NCBI GenBank assembly: GCA_000432735.1
Contig: FR887833.1
Span: 694-41,539, forward strand
DNA from: Bacteroides sp. CAG:443
GTDB taxonomy: Bacteria > Bacteroidota > Bacteroidia > Bacteroidales > Bacteroidaceae
Reading direction: 5' to 3'
DNA: 40,846 bases
The translations under genes were made by a program, and so were the position numbers. The notes under the pieces were generated by a model, which did not search any database, had not been told where the DNA came from, and saw nothing but the letters and a program-made list of their open reading frames with translations. Below are positions 1 through 8,153 of this stretch, piece by piece (within the stretch, counting starts at the first letter, position 1; every line of letters begins with the position of its first letter).

Positions 1-2140
1 GAAGAAGAATGCCGAGTTTCTGGCTTCGTTCATCAAGGAACAGACCGGTATTGACCTGAAGGTACAGGAAGGAGATAAAGAAAGCGGAATCGTTCTGAAG
101 CTAGGCCTGGAAGCTAATTCACCGGAAGCATACCGTTTGACAGTGGATGGCAAGAAAGTGGTGATTACCGCTCCTTCTGAAGCTGGTGTTTTTTATGGTA
201 TCCAGACGTTGCGTAAGTCGGTTTCTGTGCACGAAGGAGGTGGAGCAATTGAATTGCCTGCTGTGGAAATCAACGACAGTCCGCGTTTCAGCTATCGTGG
301 TATGATGCTCGACGTGGGTCGTCACATGTTTACTGTGGACGAAATCAAAACCTACATAGACATGCTTGCCTTGCATAACATCAACCGTTTCCACTGGCAT
401 CTTTCCGAAGACCAGGGATGGCGTATCGAAATCAAGAAATATCCGAAACTGACGGAAATCGGTTCGAAACGTGACGAAACGGTTATCGGACGTAATTCGG
501 GTAAATACGACGGTAAACCGTATGGCGGCTTCTATACACAGGAACAGGCCAAGGAAATCGTTGCTTATGCGGCAGAACGTTATATTACCGTGATTCCTGA
601 AATTGACCTTCCGGGACACATGCAGGCTGCGCTGGCTGCTTATCCGGAGCTGGGATGTACCGGTGGTCCGTATAAAGTCTGGACGATGTGGGGCGTTTCC
701 GATAATGTGCTTTGTGCAGGAAACGACCAGACGATTCAGTTCATCAAGGATGTGCTGAGTGAAATTATCGATATCTTCCCGTCGAAATATATTCATGTAG
801 GCGGTGACGAATGTCCGAAAGACAAGTGGAAGACTTGTCCGAAATGTCAGGCGAGAATCAAGGCACTGGGCATTAAGGGCGACAGCAAACATTCGAAAGA
901 AGAGTATCTGCAAAGTTATGTCATCGGAGAAGCTGAAAAGTTCCTGAATGAACATGGACGCAATATAATCGGCTGGGATGAAATTTTGGAAGGCGGACTG
1001 GCTCCGAATGCCACTGTTATGTCGTGGAGAGGTGAAGCAGGCGGTATTGAAGCTGCACGCCAGAAACACGATGTGATCATGACTCCGAATACCTATTTGT
1101 ACTTCGATTATTATCAGGCAAAAGATACCGAAAACGAGCCGCTGGCTATCGGAGGATATCTCCCGATGGACCGTGTATACAGCTATGAGCCGATGCCGGC
1201 TGAGTTGACTCCGGAAGAACAAAAATACATTACGGGTGTACAGGCTAATGTGTGGACGGAATATATGCCGACTTTCGCTCAGGTACAGTATATGACGTTA
1301 CCGCGTATGGCTGCTCTTTGTGAAACGCAGTGGAGTACTCCCGACAAGAAGAAAGATTATGCAGGCTTCCTGAAGCGTACGGCCCGCCTGACAAAGATTT
1401 ATCAGTTGAAGGGATGGAATTATGCAACGCATATTTTCGACGTAAATGTGAAGATTGAGCCTAATCAGGAAACAGGAAAGCTGGATGTAAATGCGTATAC
1501 CATTGACGATGCACCTGTGTATTATACACTCGACGGTACAGAACCGACAACTGCTTCGTTGAAGTATGAAAACGGTTTGTCCATTGACAAGACTTGTGTG
1601 TTGCGTATGGCTGCTATACGTCCGGAAGGTACTTCACGCATTACATGCGACAGCATTTCTTTCTGTAAGTCGACAGCAAAACCAATCACCATGTTGCAGC
1701 CGATTAACAAGGCGTATGAATATAACGGTGCCATTACTCTGGTAGACGGTATGACGGGTAATCGTAACTATAAGACCGGTCGCTGGATTGCTTTCTATGG
1801 AAATGACATGGAGGCTGTTATCGACTTGAAAGAGGCAACTGAGATTAGTTCGATGACCTTACATACTTGTGTAGAGAAAGGTGACTGGATATTCGATGCC
1901 AGAGGTATTTCAGTAGAAGTATCGGATGACAATCAGACCTTCAAGCAGGTGGCTTCGGAAACTTATCCGGTTATGAAGGAAACAGATCCGAATCAGGTAT
2001 ATGAGCATACACTGACTTTCACTCCGGTAAAGGCACGTTATGTCAAAGTAAAAGCGCTGTCGGAAAAGAGTATTCCGGCATGGCATGGAGGAAAAGGCAA
2101 GACGGGTTATTTATTTGTAGACGAAATTATTTTGAATTAA
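1..2140 (+). CDS. Beta-N-acetylhexosaminidase, GH20 (5' end outside window)
   Basis: The reading frame is already open at base 2, so the true start lies upstream of the window; 712 residues are visible. The first part resembles the GH20b N-terminal domain. The GH20 barrel starts near base 285 (RFSYRGMMLDVGRHM) and carries the signature HVGGDE, whose Asp-Glu catalytic pair is encoded at 806-811. A chitobiase/hexosaminidase C-terminal beta-sandwich follows (YYTLDGTEPT, about base 1520), and the last 150 or so residues look like an F5/8C (discoidin) carbohydrate-binding domain. Family knowledge: such enzymes remove terminal beta-GlcNAc or GalNAc by substrate-assisted catalysis and in Bacteroides are usually periplasmic or surface enzymes for host glycans. 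The signal peptide is not visible. A terminator follows directly. Confidence 0.93.
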   Translation, partial: KKNAEFLASFIKEQTGIDLKVQEGDKESGIVLKLGLEANSPEAYRLTVDGKKVVITAPSEAGVFYGIQTLRKSVSVHEGGGAIELPAVEINDSPRFSYRGMMLDVGRHMFTVDEIKTYIDMLALHNINRFHWHLSEDQGWRIEIKKYPKLTEIGSKRDETVIGRNSGKYDGKPYGGFYTQEQAKEIVAYAAERYITVIPEIDLPGHMQAALAAYPELGCTGGPYKVWTMWGVSDNVLCAGNDQTIQFIKDVLSEIIDIFPSKYIHVGGDECPKDKWKTCPKCQARIKALGIKGDSKHSKEEYLQSYVIGEAEKFLNEHGRNIIGWDEILEGGLAPNATVMSWRGEAGGIEAARQKHDVIMTPNTYLYFDYYQAKDTENEPLAIGGYLPMDRVYSYEPMPAELTPEEQKYITGVQANVWTEYMPTFAQVQYMTLPRMAALCETQWSTPDKKKDYAGFLKRTARLTKIYQLKGWNYATHIFDVNVKIEPNQETGKLDVNAYTIDDAPVYYTLDGTEPTTASLKYENGLSIDKTCVLRMAAIRPEGTSRITCDSISFCKSTAKPITMLQPINKAYEYNGAITLVDGMTGNRNYKTGRWIAFYGNDMEAVIDLKEATEISSMTLHTCVEKGDWIFDARGISVEVSDDNQTFKQVASETYPVMKETDPNQVYEHTLTFTPVKARYVKVKALSEKSIPAWHGGKGKTGYLFVDEIILN

Positions 2141-2160
2141 TATAGGCTACACACTAAGGG

Positions 2161-2193
2161 TCCGGTTTCCGGTAAGGAAGCCGGGCTTTTTTG
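2161..2193 (+). terminator. Rho-independent terminator of the GH20 gene
   Basis: The arms CCGGTTTCC and GGAAGCCGG pair with one G-U wobble and are followed by six T residues, 21 bp after the GH20 stop codon. Confidence 0.8.
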
Positions 2194-2271
2194 TATAGAC
2201 AGGAGAGAGGCTTGCTGGAGGTACACAAGAAATAGGTGACATGAAGTAGCGGCTGGTTGCCTGAGTATATG

Positions 2272-2279
2272 TATCTTTG
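2272..2279 (+). promoter_or_regulatory. Bacteroides -7 box (TATCTTTG) for rdgB
   Basis: The sequence matches the TAnnTTTG consensus of the primary Bacteroides sigma factor and lies 28 bp upstream of the rdgB start. No clear -33 element was found. The position argues against an upstream in-frame ATG at 2257, which would lie before the transcript start. Confidence 0.6.
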
Positions 2280-2307
2280 TACGGAAAATGATAGTATAAT
2301 ATTGATT

Positions 2308-2892
2308 ATGAAAAAGAAATTGGTTTTTGCTACGAACAATGCTCATAAGTTGGACGAGATACGTGCCATCTTAGGAGATAAGGTCGAAGTACTGAGTTTG
2401 AAAGATATTCATTGCGAGGCTGACATTCCGGAAACGGCAGATACACTGGAGGGGAATGCAGCATTGAAAGCGGAATATATTTACAAAAATTATGGTCTGG
2501 ACTGTTTCGCCGATGATACCGGTCTGGAGGTTGAGGCTTTGGGAGGCGCTCCCGGGGTGTATTCGGCACGTTATGCCGGAGGAGAAGGACACGACTCGGA
2601 AGCCAACATGAAAAAGCTGTTGGCAGAACTGGAAGGCAAGTCCAACCGTAAAGCGCAATTTCGTACGGCTATTTGCCTGATCGAGGGAGGAGCGGAACAC
2701 CTCTTCGAAGGCGTGGTAAAAGGCGAAATAATCGAAAAAAAACGCGGTTGTTCGGGATTTGGCTACGATCCGGTGTTCGTTCCCGAAGGATATACCGAAA
2801 CTTTTGCCGAAATGGGAAGTGAAGAAAAGAATAAAATCAGTCACCGGGCACGGGCAACGCAGAAATTATGCGATTACCTGAATCGGGAATAA
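2308..2892 (+). CDS. rdgB: Non-canonical purine NTP pyrophosphatase (RdgB/HAM1)
   Basis: This 194-residue protein hydrolyses dITP, ITP and XTP to the monophosphates, keeping deaminated purines out of DNA. Family motifs are visible in order: FATNNAHKLDEI at the N-terminus, DDTGLEVEALGGAPGVYSARYAG in the middle (the central Asp is the catalytic base), GFGYDPVF, and the C-terminal SHRARA. An in-frame ATG 51 bases upstream exists, but ATG at 2308 is chosen because family members begin at the KKLVFATNN segment and the -7 box lies between the two. It is monocistronic and meets the convergent acetyltransferase gene at a shared terminator. Confidence 0.96.
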   Translation: MKKKLVFATNNAHKLDEIRAILGDKVEVLSLKDIHCEADIPETADTLEGNAALKAEYIYKNYGLDCFADDTGLEVEALGGAPGVYSARYAGGEGHDSEANMKKLLAELEGKSNRKAQFRTAICLIEGGAEHLFEGVVKGEIIEKKRGCSGFGYDPVFVPEGYTETFAEMGSEEKNKISHRARATQKLCDYLNRE

Positions 2893-2902
2893 GCTGGAAT
2901 TG

Positions 2903-2987
2903 ACAAACAGGACCGCAGCAAGCTGAGAAGTCTGTCGAAGAATGGGTCATCGGCTCTAGGCTATGAAATTGCTGTGATCCTGTTTGT
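2903..2987. terminator. Convergent bidirectional terminator with 19-bp stem
   Basis: A 19-bp stem (2903-2921 with 2969-2987) has two wobble positions and a 47-nt loop. It sits between the convergent rdgB and acetyltransferase genes, with TTTGTTTT at the plus-strand end. The large loop is unusual for an intrinsic terminator. Confidence 0.6.
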
Positions 2988-2988
2988 T

Positions 2989-3657
2989 TTATGAATGTAG
3001 GTTACTGGCGATTTCTTTGAGGTATTGTTCTACCTTCTCAAAGAAAAGCGAGATATGTGCTCCGTCGACAAACGCATGGCTGACGGTCAGTGCTACGGGC
3101 ATGACTCGTCTTCCTTCGCGCATGATAGCCTTTCCGGCATTCATCAACGGATAATCCAGCGGATGTCCGACTTCTTGCTGCGTATAGGTTACCGAAGTGA
3201 AATAAAGCTTCGGCGTAGCACTCAGCAGGATGACATCGAATTCTCCTTTTTCGTAGATTCCTTTGTCTGTAGCGTATGGATCGCCATCTTTCGGAATGGA
3301 AGTAATGATGTGGCGTGCTTCCTGATAGAAGGTCTCAAAATCGGCATGATAAGGAATGCGTACCGTATAAAATGTTTTACCCGGTACAGCGATAGGAGAG
3401 ATAACATCTACGGTATCGTGGTAGATTACCTGACCGTTTTTATCCCAGCGGTAACGAAACTCCTTGATCTCATTGGCTGCCCGTAAGATAGCGTACAGAT
3501 AATATAGGAAAAAGGATTTTCCATTGGCCTTGGCATGAATGTAAGCTTCCGTACAATCTACTTCACTGGTAATGGCAATCCAGGAGTTGGCAAATCCTCG
3601 GAAGAAGTTATAATTATCTCTTCGTTCCCAGGTTTCTATGTCTACAATATGTTTCAT
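2989..3657 (-). CDS. Chloramphenicol acetyltransferase-like (CatA family) acyltransferase
   Basis: The 222-residue length and fold signals match the trimeric CoA-dependent CAT family. The signature HHxxxDG appears as SHAFVDGAH at residues 193-201: His194 aligns with the catalytic base (His195 of CAT-III) and Asp198 with the structural Asp, while the first His of the pair is Ser. Real CATs acetylate the 3-OH of chloramphenicol, but many chromosomal Bacteroidota homologues have no shown resistance role, so the substrate is unknown. The gene begins one base after the stop of the ketopantoate reductase gene, which indicates one mRNA and likely translational coupling. The link to that enzyme is not understood. 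Confidence 0.85.
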   Translation of the reverse strand: MKHIVDIETWERRDNYNFFRGFANSWIAITSEVDCTEAYIHAKANGKSFFLYYLYAILRAANEIKEFRYRWDKNGQVIYHDTVDVISPIAVPGKTFYTVRIPYHADFETFYQEARHIITSIPKDGDPYATDKGIYEKGEFDVILLSATPKLYFTSVTYTQQEVGHPLDYPLMNAGKAIMREGRRVMPVALTVSHAFVDGAHISLFFEKVEQYLKEIASNLHS

Positions 3658-3658
3658 A

Positions 3659-4570
3659 TTATGCTTTTCTGAATTTCAGAGCCACTTTCTGGTAGGTTGG
3701 CATATCAATGCCTAATCGTTCTCCCAAGTCAATCATATCGAACAGCATACCTTGTATTTCCGACTCATGTCCGCGGGCAAGGTCTTTCTGCATTGAGGCT
3801 GTGCTGTGCGGATCGAGTTTGTCGATAACTTTCAGGTTGTAGGCAACAGGATCTTCCGGATAGGCTATGCCCATTTTCCGTCCGATGGCGGCACTTTCGT
3901 TGGACAATCCGATAAACGTATCACGTACTTCGCCTTCGTGCTGTACTTCCCCCATCGGAACATCGTGGTAAGCACCGGTGCATGCCATGGCCGAGATAAA
4001 TGCCCATTTGATAAATGTGTCGCGGTTAATATCGTCGGAAACGTCTACTTTAATGCCGCAACTTCTTACATCTTCGGCAATAGCTTCAATGCGTTCCCGG
4101 GCAACACCTTGTTCCGGCCGTGCTCCGAAAACCAGGCGGAAGATACTGCCCATCTGGGTGATTTCTCCCTCTCCGGATACGAACCCTACGATATAGATGC
4201 AGCCGTCGAGTACAGTTACTCCCGGAGTAAGACGTCCGATACGTGGTCCCGTACCATAAACATTTAGTATAGGAATAACCAGTGTATGAGGCGTAGCGGC
4301 ACGTTCTATCACCTCTTTGACCGAGTCGATGGAATATCCCTTGACACAGACAAAGATGACATCGGCTTTCCCCTGATATTCTTCTGCCGTACAAGCGTTT
4401 ACTTTCAAGTAATGTTCCCCTTTCAGGTCGGATTTCAGGTGAAGTCCGTGTTTGCGGATACCTTCGAGATGCTTTCCCCGTGCGATACATGTCACTTCTT
4501 TTCCTGCCAGTGCAAGAAATCCGGCGATACTTCCTCCCACACCGCCGGTACCTATAATCAGATAGTTCAT
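3659..4570 (-). CDS. panE: 2-dehydropantoate 2-reductase (ketopantoate reductase)
   Basis: At 303 residues, the protein begins with a Rossmann NAD(P) site, GTGGVGGS at residues 7-14, followed by the ApbA/PanE N-terminal domain. The C-terminal helical ApbA_C domain contains the segment with Lys and Asn/Ser positions expected for substrate binding (DTFIKWAFISAMACTGA, then SMQKDLARGHESEIQGM). The family reduces ketopantoate to pantoate with NADPH in pantothenate/CoA synthesis. Bacteroidota often carry several PanE paralogues, so the exact 2-oxoacid substrate is inferred. It is the first gene of a pair with the CAT-like gene and lies just downstream of the ychF terminator; no separate TAnnTTTG box is visible. 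Confidence 0.88.
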   Translation of the reverse strand: MNYLIIGTGGVGGSIAGFLALAGKEVTCIARGKHLEGIRKHGLHLKSDLKGEHYLKVNACTAEEYQGKADVIFVCVKGYSIDSVKEVIERAATPHTLVIPILNVYGTGPRIGRLTPGVTVLDGCIYIVGFVSGEGEITQMGSIFRLVFGARPEQGVARERIEAIAEDVRSCGIKVDVSDDINRDTFIKWAFISAMACTGAYHDVPMGEVQHEGEVRDTFIGLSNESAAIGRKMGIAYPEDPVAYNLKVIDKLDPHSTASMQKDLARGHESEIQGMLFDMIDLGERLGIDMPTYQKVALKFRKA

Positions 4571-4589
4571 GGTTTATGGTTTTTAGGGT

Positions 4590-4628
4590 TAAAAAAATAA
4601 ATCGGACACCAGGCGGTGACCGATTTAT
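4590..4628 (-). terminator. Rho-independent terminator of ychF
   Basis: A 14-bp stem (4597-4610 with 4615-4628, one mismatch, tetraloop AGGC) is followed on the minus strand by an uninterrupted run of eight U residues. It lies 20 bp after the ychF stop. panE begins 20 bp further on, so panE expression needs read-through or an undetected promoter. Confidence 0.85.
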
Positions 4629-4647
4629 AGGAATATTGTATGATGTA

Positions 4648-5751
4648 TTATACGTTGAAGCGGAAATGCATGATATCTCCGTCTTCTACGACATAATCTT
4701 TACCTTCTACGTTCAGTTTACCCGCTTCACGTACGGCAGCTTCCGAGCCGTATTTGATAAAGTCGTCGTACTTGATGACTTCTGCACGGATAAAGCCTTT
4801 TTCGAAGTCGGTGTGGATAACTCCGGCACACTGAGGAGCTTTCCAGCCTTTGTGGAATGTCCATGCGCGGACTTCCATCTTTCCGGCGGTAAAGTAAGTT
4901 TCCAGATTCAGCAGTTTGTAAGCAGAACGGATCAGACGGCTTACACCCGACTCTTCCAGTCCTACTTCCTGCAAGAACATCTGTCGGTCTTCGTATGTTT
5001 CCAGTTCGGCGATATCGGCTTCTGTCTTGGCAGCTACAATCAGGATTTCGGCACCTTCTTCTTTTACAGCTTCACGCACCTGTTCTACGTATTTGTTGCC
5101 TGTCACAGCACTGGCTTCGTCGACATTGCAGACATACATTACCGGTTTGGAAGTCAGCAGGAATAAATCGTGAGCGATTTTCTGTTCATCCTTAGTTTCG
5201 AATTGTACGGTACGTGCTGATTTACCTTGCAACAGTGCGTCGCGGTAGCGGACCAATACTTCGTAAGTTTGTTTTGCCACTTTGTCGCCTCCAGTCTGAG
5301 CCTGTTTCTGAACTTTCTGGATACGGCTCTCTATTGTTTCGAGGTCCTTCAGCTGAAGTTCTGTATCGATAATTTCTTTATCGCGGACAGGATTTACGCT
5401 ACCGTCTACGTGTGTTACATTGTCGTCATCGAAACAGCGTAAAACATGAAGAATAGCATCTGTTTCACGGATGTTGGCAAGAAACTTGTTGCCGAGGCCT
5501 TCACCTTTACTTGCACCTTTTACCAATCCGGCAATATCTACAATTTCTACTGTAGTCGGTACGATACGGTCAGGAATAACCAGTTCTGCCAGTTTGTTCA
5601 GGCGTTCGTCTGGTACAGTGATGACGCCTACATTCGGTTCTATTGTACAGAAAGGGAAGTTGGCTGCCTGAGCCTTTGCGTTCGATAAACAGTTAAAAAG
5701 GGTCGATTTTCCTACGTTAGGCAAACCGACGATACCACATTGTAATGCCAT
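4648..5751 (-). CDS. ychF: Ribosome-associated P-loop ATPase YchF (OLA1 family)
   Basis: The 367-residue protein shows a P-loop GLPNVGKST at residues 8-16, switch regions NFPFCTIEPN and DIAGLVKGASKGEGLGNKFL, a coiled-coil insertion around residues 120-165 and a C-terminal TGS-like domain. The usual GTPase specificity motif NKxD is NVDE here (YVCNVDEAS), as expected for the ATP-preferring YchF/OLA1 subgroup. The family binds ribosomes and influences stress responses and translation. Length and start fit the family exactly (MALQCGIVGLPNVGKST). A -7 box lies 45 bp upstream and a strong terminator follows, so the gene is probably monocistronic. Confidence 0.97.
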   Translation of the reverse strand: MALQCGIVGLPNVGKSTLFNCLSNAKAQAANFPFCTIEPNVGVITVPDERLNKLAELVIPDRIVPTTVEIVDIAGLVKGASKGEGLGNKFLANIRETDAILHVLRCFDDDNVTHVDGSVNPVRDKEIIDTELQLKDLETIESRIQKVQKQAQTGGDKVAKQTYEVLVRYRDALLQGKSARTVQFETKDEQKIAHDLFLLTSKPVMYVCNVDEASAVTGNKYVEQVREAVKEEGAEILIVAAKTEADIAELETYEDRQMFLQEVGLEESGVSRLIRSAYKLLNLETYFTAGKMEVRAWTFHKGWKAPQCAGVIHTDFEKGFIRAEVIKYDDFIKYGSEAAVREAGKLNVEGKDYVVEDGDIMHFRFNV

Positions 5752-5796
5752 AAGCTTATATTATTTCCTTATTAATTATCAATCTTTTTCAGCCTG

Positions 5797-5804
5797 CAAA
5801 GTTA
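5797..5804 (-). promoter_or_regulatory. Bacteroides -7 box (TAACTTTG) for ychF
   Basis: The minus strand reads TAACTTTG, a match to TAnnTTTG, giving a leader of roughly 40 nt before the ychF start at 5751. No clear -33 element is seen. Confidence 0.55.
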
Positions 5805-5926
5805 GTCATTCTTTTTGTCTTTTGCTAAGAGGCTCTTTTAAATTTTCTGATAGGATATTTTTGTAAGTATTTGTTGAGCTTAATTTACGGGAAATATCTG
5901 TTAGAATGTATTTTTACAATGTGCAA

Positions 5927-5971
5927 AAGCCGCATCAGAACTTGAAATAAAAGTTTTGATACGGCTTGGTG
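5927..5971 (-). terminator. Terminator at the end of the GH18 locus
   Basis: A 17-bp stem (5927-5943 with 5951-5967, two wobbles) and a 7-nt loop lie about 70 bp after the last gene of the N-glycan locus. The minus strand ends in a short U run; the plus strand also has six T residues nearby, so it may work both ways. Confidence 0.65.
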
Positions 5972-6038
5972 CTTTTTTGTTATTATTTAATGTGCTATTA
6001 TATTCAGAAATTTTGTTTCGAATTATATATCCTGATTA

Positions 6039-6989
6039 TCAGTTTACTTCATAGACATTAAACTCGGTGACATCTACTCTGGCTGGGAATTTAACTATTT
6101 GATATTTCAAATGTCTGGTTGTGACAGAATTGATGAATTTGATGTTTTGAATACTTCCTTTCACGTCGAGTATTCCCATTGTTTTCCATTCTATACCATT
6201 ATCCGAAGTAAATAATTCTATTTGGGTCGGACAGTAAGCATCTCCCCAGTGATTAGTTACTATGCCAGAAATGGTTTTAGAAGTCTGGAAATCAATTGTT
6301 ATCCAGAATCCGGCATTATCTTGAGCGATATCTGAATAGGCATTTCCGTCGATTACATTTGAAACGTTGCCTTGTGCTTGAGGATCTGCTTGCACATACC
6401 ATGAAGTACGTTCCATTAGGTGACTATCCTCAGGTGTTCCTATTTCCAGATTATTTATTGAGTATTCTTGTTTGGTTAAGGAGAACGGAATTGATGTGAG
6501 CGCAGAATTGGTGCTTATTATGGTATTTACATTTTCAGTTTGTAGATTAACAAGCTGAATTTTGAATTCTCCACTTAATAAGTCATGAGTCTGAGCAAGT
6601 TCTTCCTTACCTGAATCAGACAATGATAGTATGATATCTTCCGATTCCGTTTCACCAGCTTTAATGACAGGATGATCCGTATTCAAGCTGAATGCAGATA
6701 CTGGGATTTTACCCGTTCCGGAAATCTGAAGTATACCTGTAATATCTTTGGATGCAGGCTTTTGAATCTTCAGTTTAAAAGTTATTTCTACATTTCCGGC
6801 AATTCCACCGGGAGAGTGTTTTAGATTAAATGTAGAGTTGTTGAGAACTAAATAATCATTTCGTTGAATGTAGACATATGTAGCATTCCATTCATTCTCT
6901 GATGATTCATCATCTTTACATGATGATAATCCTGATGATATTCCTGCTAGCAGGAATATCATCCATATAAGTTGATAAGTTATTTTCAT
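6039..6989 (-). CDS. Surface lipoprotein with DUF1735-like and F5/8 type C domains
   Basis: Start 6989 gives 316 residues, a lipoprotein signal peptide with lipobox LSSC (Cys24) and an acidic KDDESSE stretch right after it, which resembles the Bacteroidota surface-export signal. An ATG at 7028 is rejected because it would overlap the upstream gene and precede the signal peptide. Residues about 35-185 resemble a DUF1735 (BT_3987-like N-terminal) beta-sandwich; residues about 195-316 are a discoidin/F5-8C module (VSNVIDGNAYSD, TSDNGIEWKTMG) likely to bind glycan. It is the last gene of the SusC-SusD-GH18 operon, 7 bp after the previous stop, and is probably a surface glycan-binding protein that feeds the transporter. 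Confidence 0.85.
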   Translation of the reverse strand: MKITYQLIWMIFLLAGISSGLSSCKDDESSENEWNATYVYIQRNDYLVLNNSTFNLKHSPGGIAGNVEITFKLKIQKPASKDITGILQISGTGKIPVSAFSLNTDHPVIKAGETESEDIILSLSDSGKEELAQTHDLLSGEFKIQLVNLQTENVNTIISTNSALTSIPFSLTKQEYSINNLEIGTPEDSHLMERTSWYVQADPQAQGNVSNVIDGNAYSDIAQDNAGFWITIDFQTSKTISGIVTNHWGDAYCPTQIELFTSDNGIEWKTMGILDVKGSIQNIKFINSVTTRHLKYQIVKFPARVDVTEFNVYEVN

Positions 6990-6996
6990 GTTGATA

Positions 6997-8142
6997 TTAG
7001 TTTTGTGGTTCTGGACATTTAATGCCATCGGCCCATTCTAAAGTATTACCTGTTTTGATTTGTGCGTCATATCCATGGCCCGTAAAGTCTTTAGCCGTTT
7101 TGGGATCTCCGTCGTTAAATCTCCAATATGCCAGCAGACCTTCTGAATCGGGCTGTACATAACACATATTTTCTTGAATCTCAACTTGTGAAAGTGGTCT
7201 GGTCCATATACGTGCTTCGCTGATAAATCCATCTAAGAAACGTCCATTATATGAGAATCCAAAATGGAAGTCTCCTCCATCGTATAAATTAACAGGTCCT
7301 CTGGTGGCTTGTTTGGTTGCCGCTACCTCACCGTTAATATATACAATAAACTGGTTCCCATCAAAGACAACGGCAAGGTGATACCATTTTCCTGTATCGA
7401 AAGTCATTTCAGGAGTTACCTGGTCTTTAGCTGTAACCTGGAACTGATTGTTCTTAATGGTGACATCACCAAAACGTAACAAGAAGTTTTCGGCATATTC
7501 AATACCCATAATAGAACTAATATATGGGTCTAAATTACAGAAACTGTTAACTTTTACGCGGCATTCCATTGTTATTTGCGGGATGCTTTGCAAAGAAGGA
7601 TCTTTTGTAAAATTAGGTACATTCAATGAACGTCCTCCAGACAGCGACAGAACTTTGGTGATGATAGTACGGTTTATCACGATATAGTTTGTTCGACAGG
7701 ATTCCAATATAGGGTATCCTTCGGCCGAAGCTAACGAAATTGGTACAAGGTAGACTGCTCCGTCCTCCATGCCTTCTGTTGTAGTAAGATTAAACATAAC
7801 AGGAGTTGATACACAAGAACCTTGTTTTATAACAGATTCGCTTTTTTCCAGGTTATAACATTGCTCTGGAAGGACTTTGTAATTAGTACCTTTTTCGTTA
7901 TTATATTTATCGACCAATGAGTTGTCTATTCTAAAAGAAACACGTAAATCTTGTTCTGCTTTAGCCGTACAAGTAGCACTAACGCCAAAACTTTGCGGCC
8001 CATCAATTGTTATTCTGCTGACTGTAGTCTTTTCTGTTCCTGTCATATAGATCAGATGGCTTAATTCTTCTGCGTTTTTGCACCCGGTCAGGAAGAAAAA
8101 CAGAAAACCTATCAGAAGTTGAATTGTATTTAAAGTTTTCAT
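6997..8142 (-). CDS. Surface lipoprotein with DUF1735 and LamG/concanavalin-like domains
   Basis: This 381-residue protein has a lipoprotein signal peptide ending in LTGC (Cys21). Residues about 30-155 match the DUF1735/BT_3987-like N-terminal domain (SFRIDNSLVDKYN, YLVPISLASAEG). Residues about 165-370 form a LamG-like jelly roll (Laminin_G_3: WYHLAVVFDGNQFIVYINGE, DGFISEARIWTRPLS, YWRFNDGD). No catalytic motif is visible, so a glycan-binding role at the outer surface is inferred. It follows the GH18 gene by 11 bp in the same operon. The pairing with a DUF1735/F5-8C protein beside a GH18 recalls the complex N-glycan locus of B. thetaiotaomicron (BT1042-BT1046); this is from memory and was not aligned. 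Confidence 0.87.
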   Translation of the reverse strand: MKTLNTIQLLIGFLFFFLTGCKNAEELSHLIYMTGTEKTTVSRITIDGPQSFGVSATCTAKAEQDLRVSFRIDNSLVDKYNNEKGTNYKVLPEQCYNLEKSESVIKQGSCVSTPVMFNLTTTEGMEDGAVYLVPISLASAEGYPILESCRTNYIVINRTIITKVLSLSGGRSLNVPNFTKDPSLQSIPQITMECRVKVNSFCNLDPYISSIMGIEYAENFLLRFGDVTIKNNQFQVTAKDQVTPEMTFDTGKWYHLAVVFDGNQFIVYINGEVAATKQATRGPVNLYDGGDFHFGFSYNGRFLDGFISEARIWTRPLSQVEIQENMCYVQPDSEGLLAYWRFNDGDPKTAKDFTGHGYDAQIKTGNTLEWADGIKCPEPQN

Positions 8143-8153
8143 AGATTATATAG

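Noticed and set aside
119..1222. 367-codon open frame on the minus strand opposite the GH20 gene
   Set aside because: It is fully antisense to a gene with clear GH20 motifs, has no recognisable domain or signal and reads as a codon-bias shadow.
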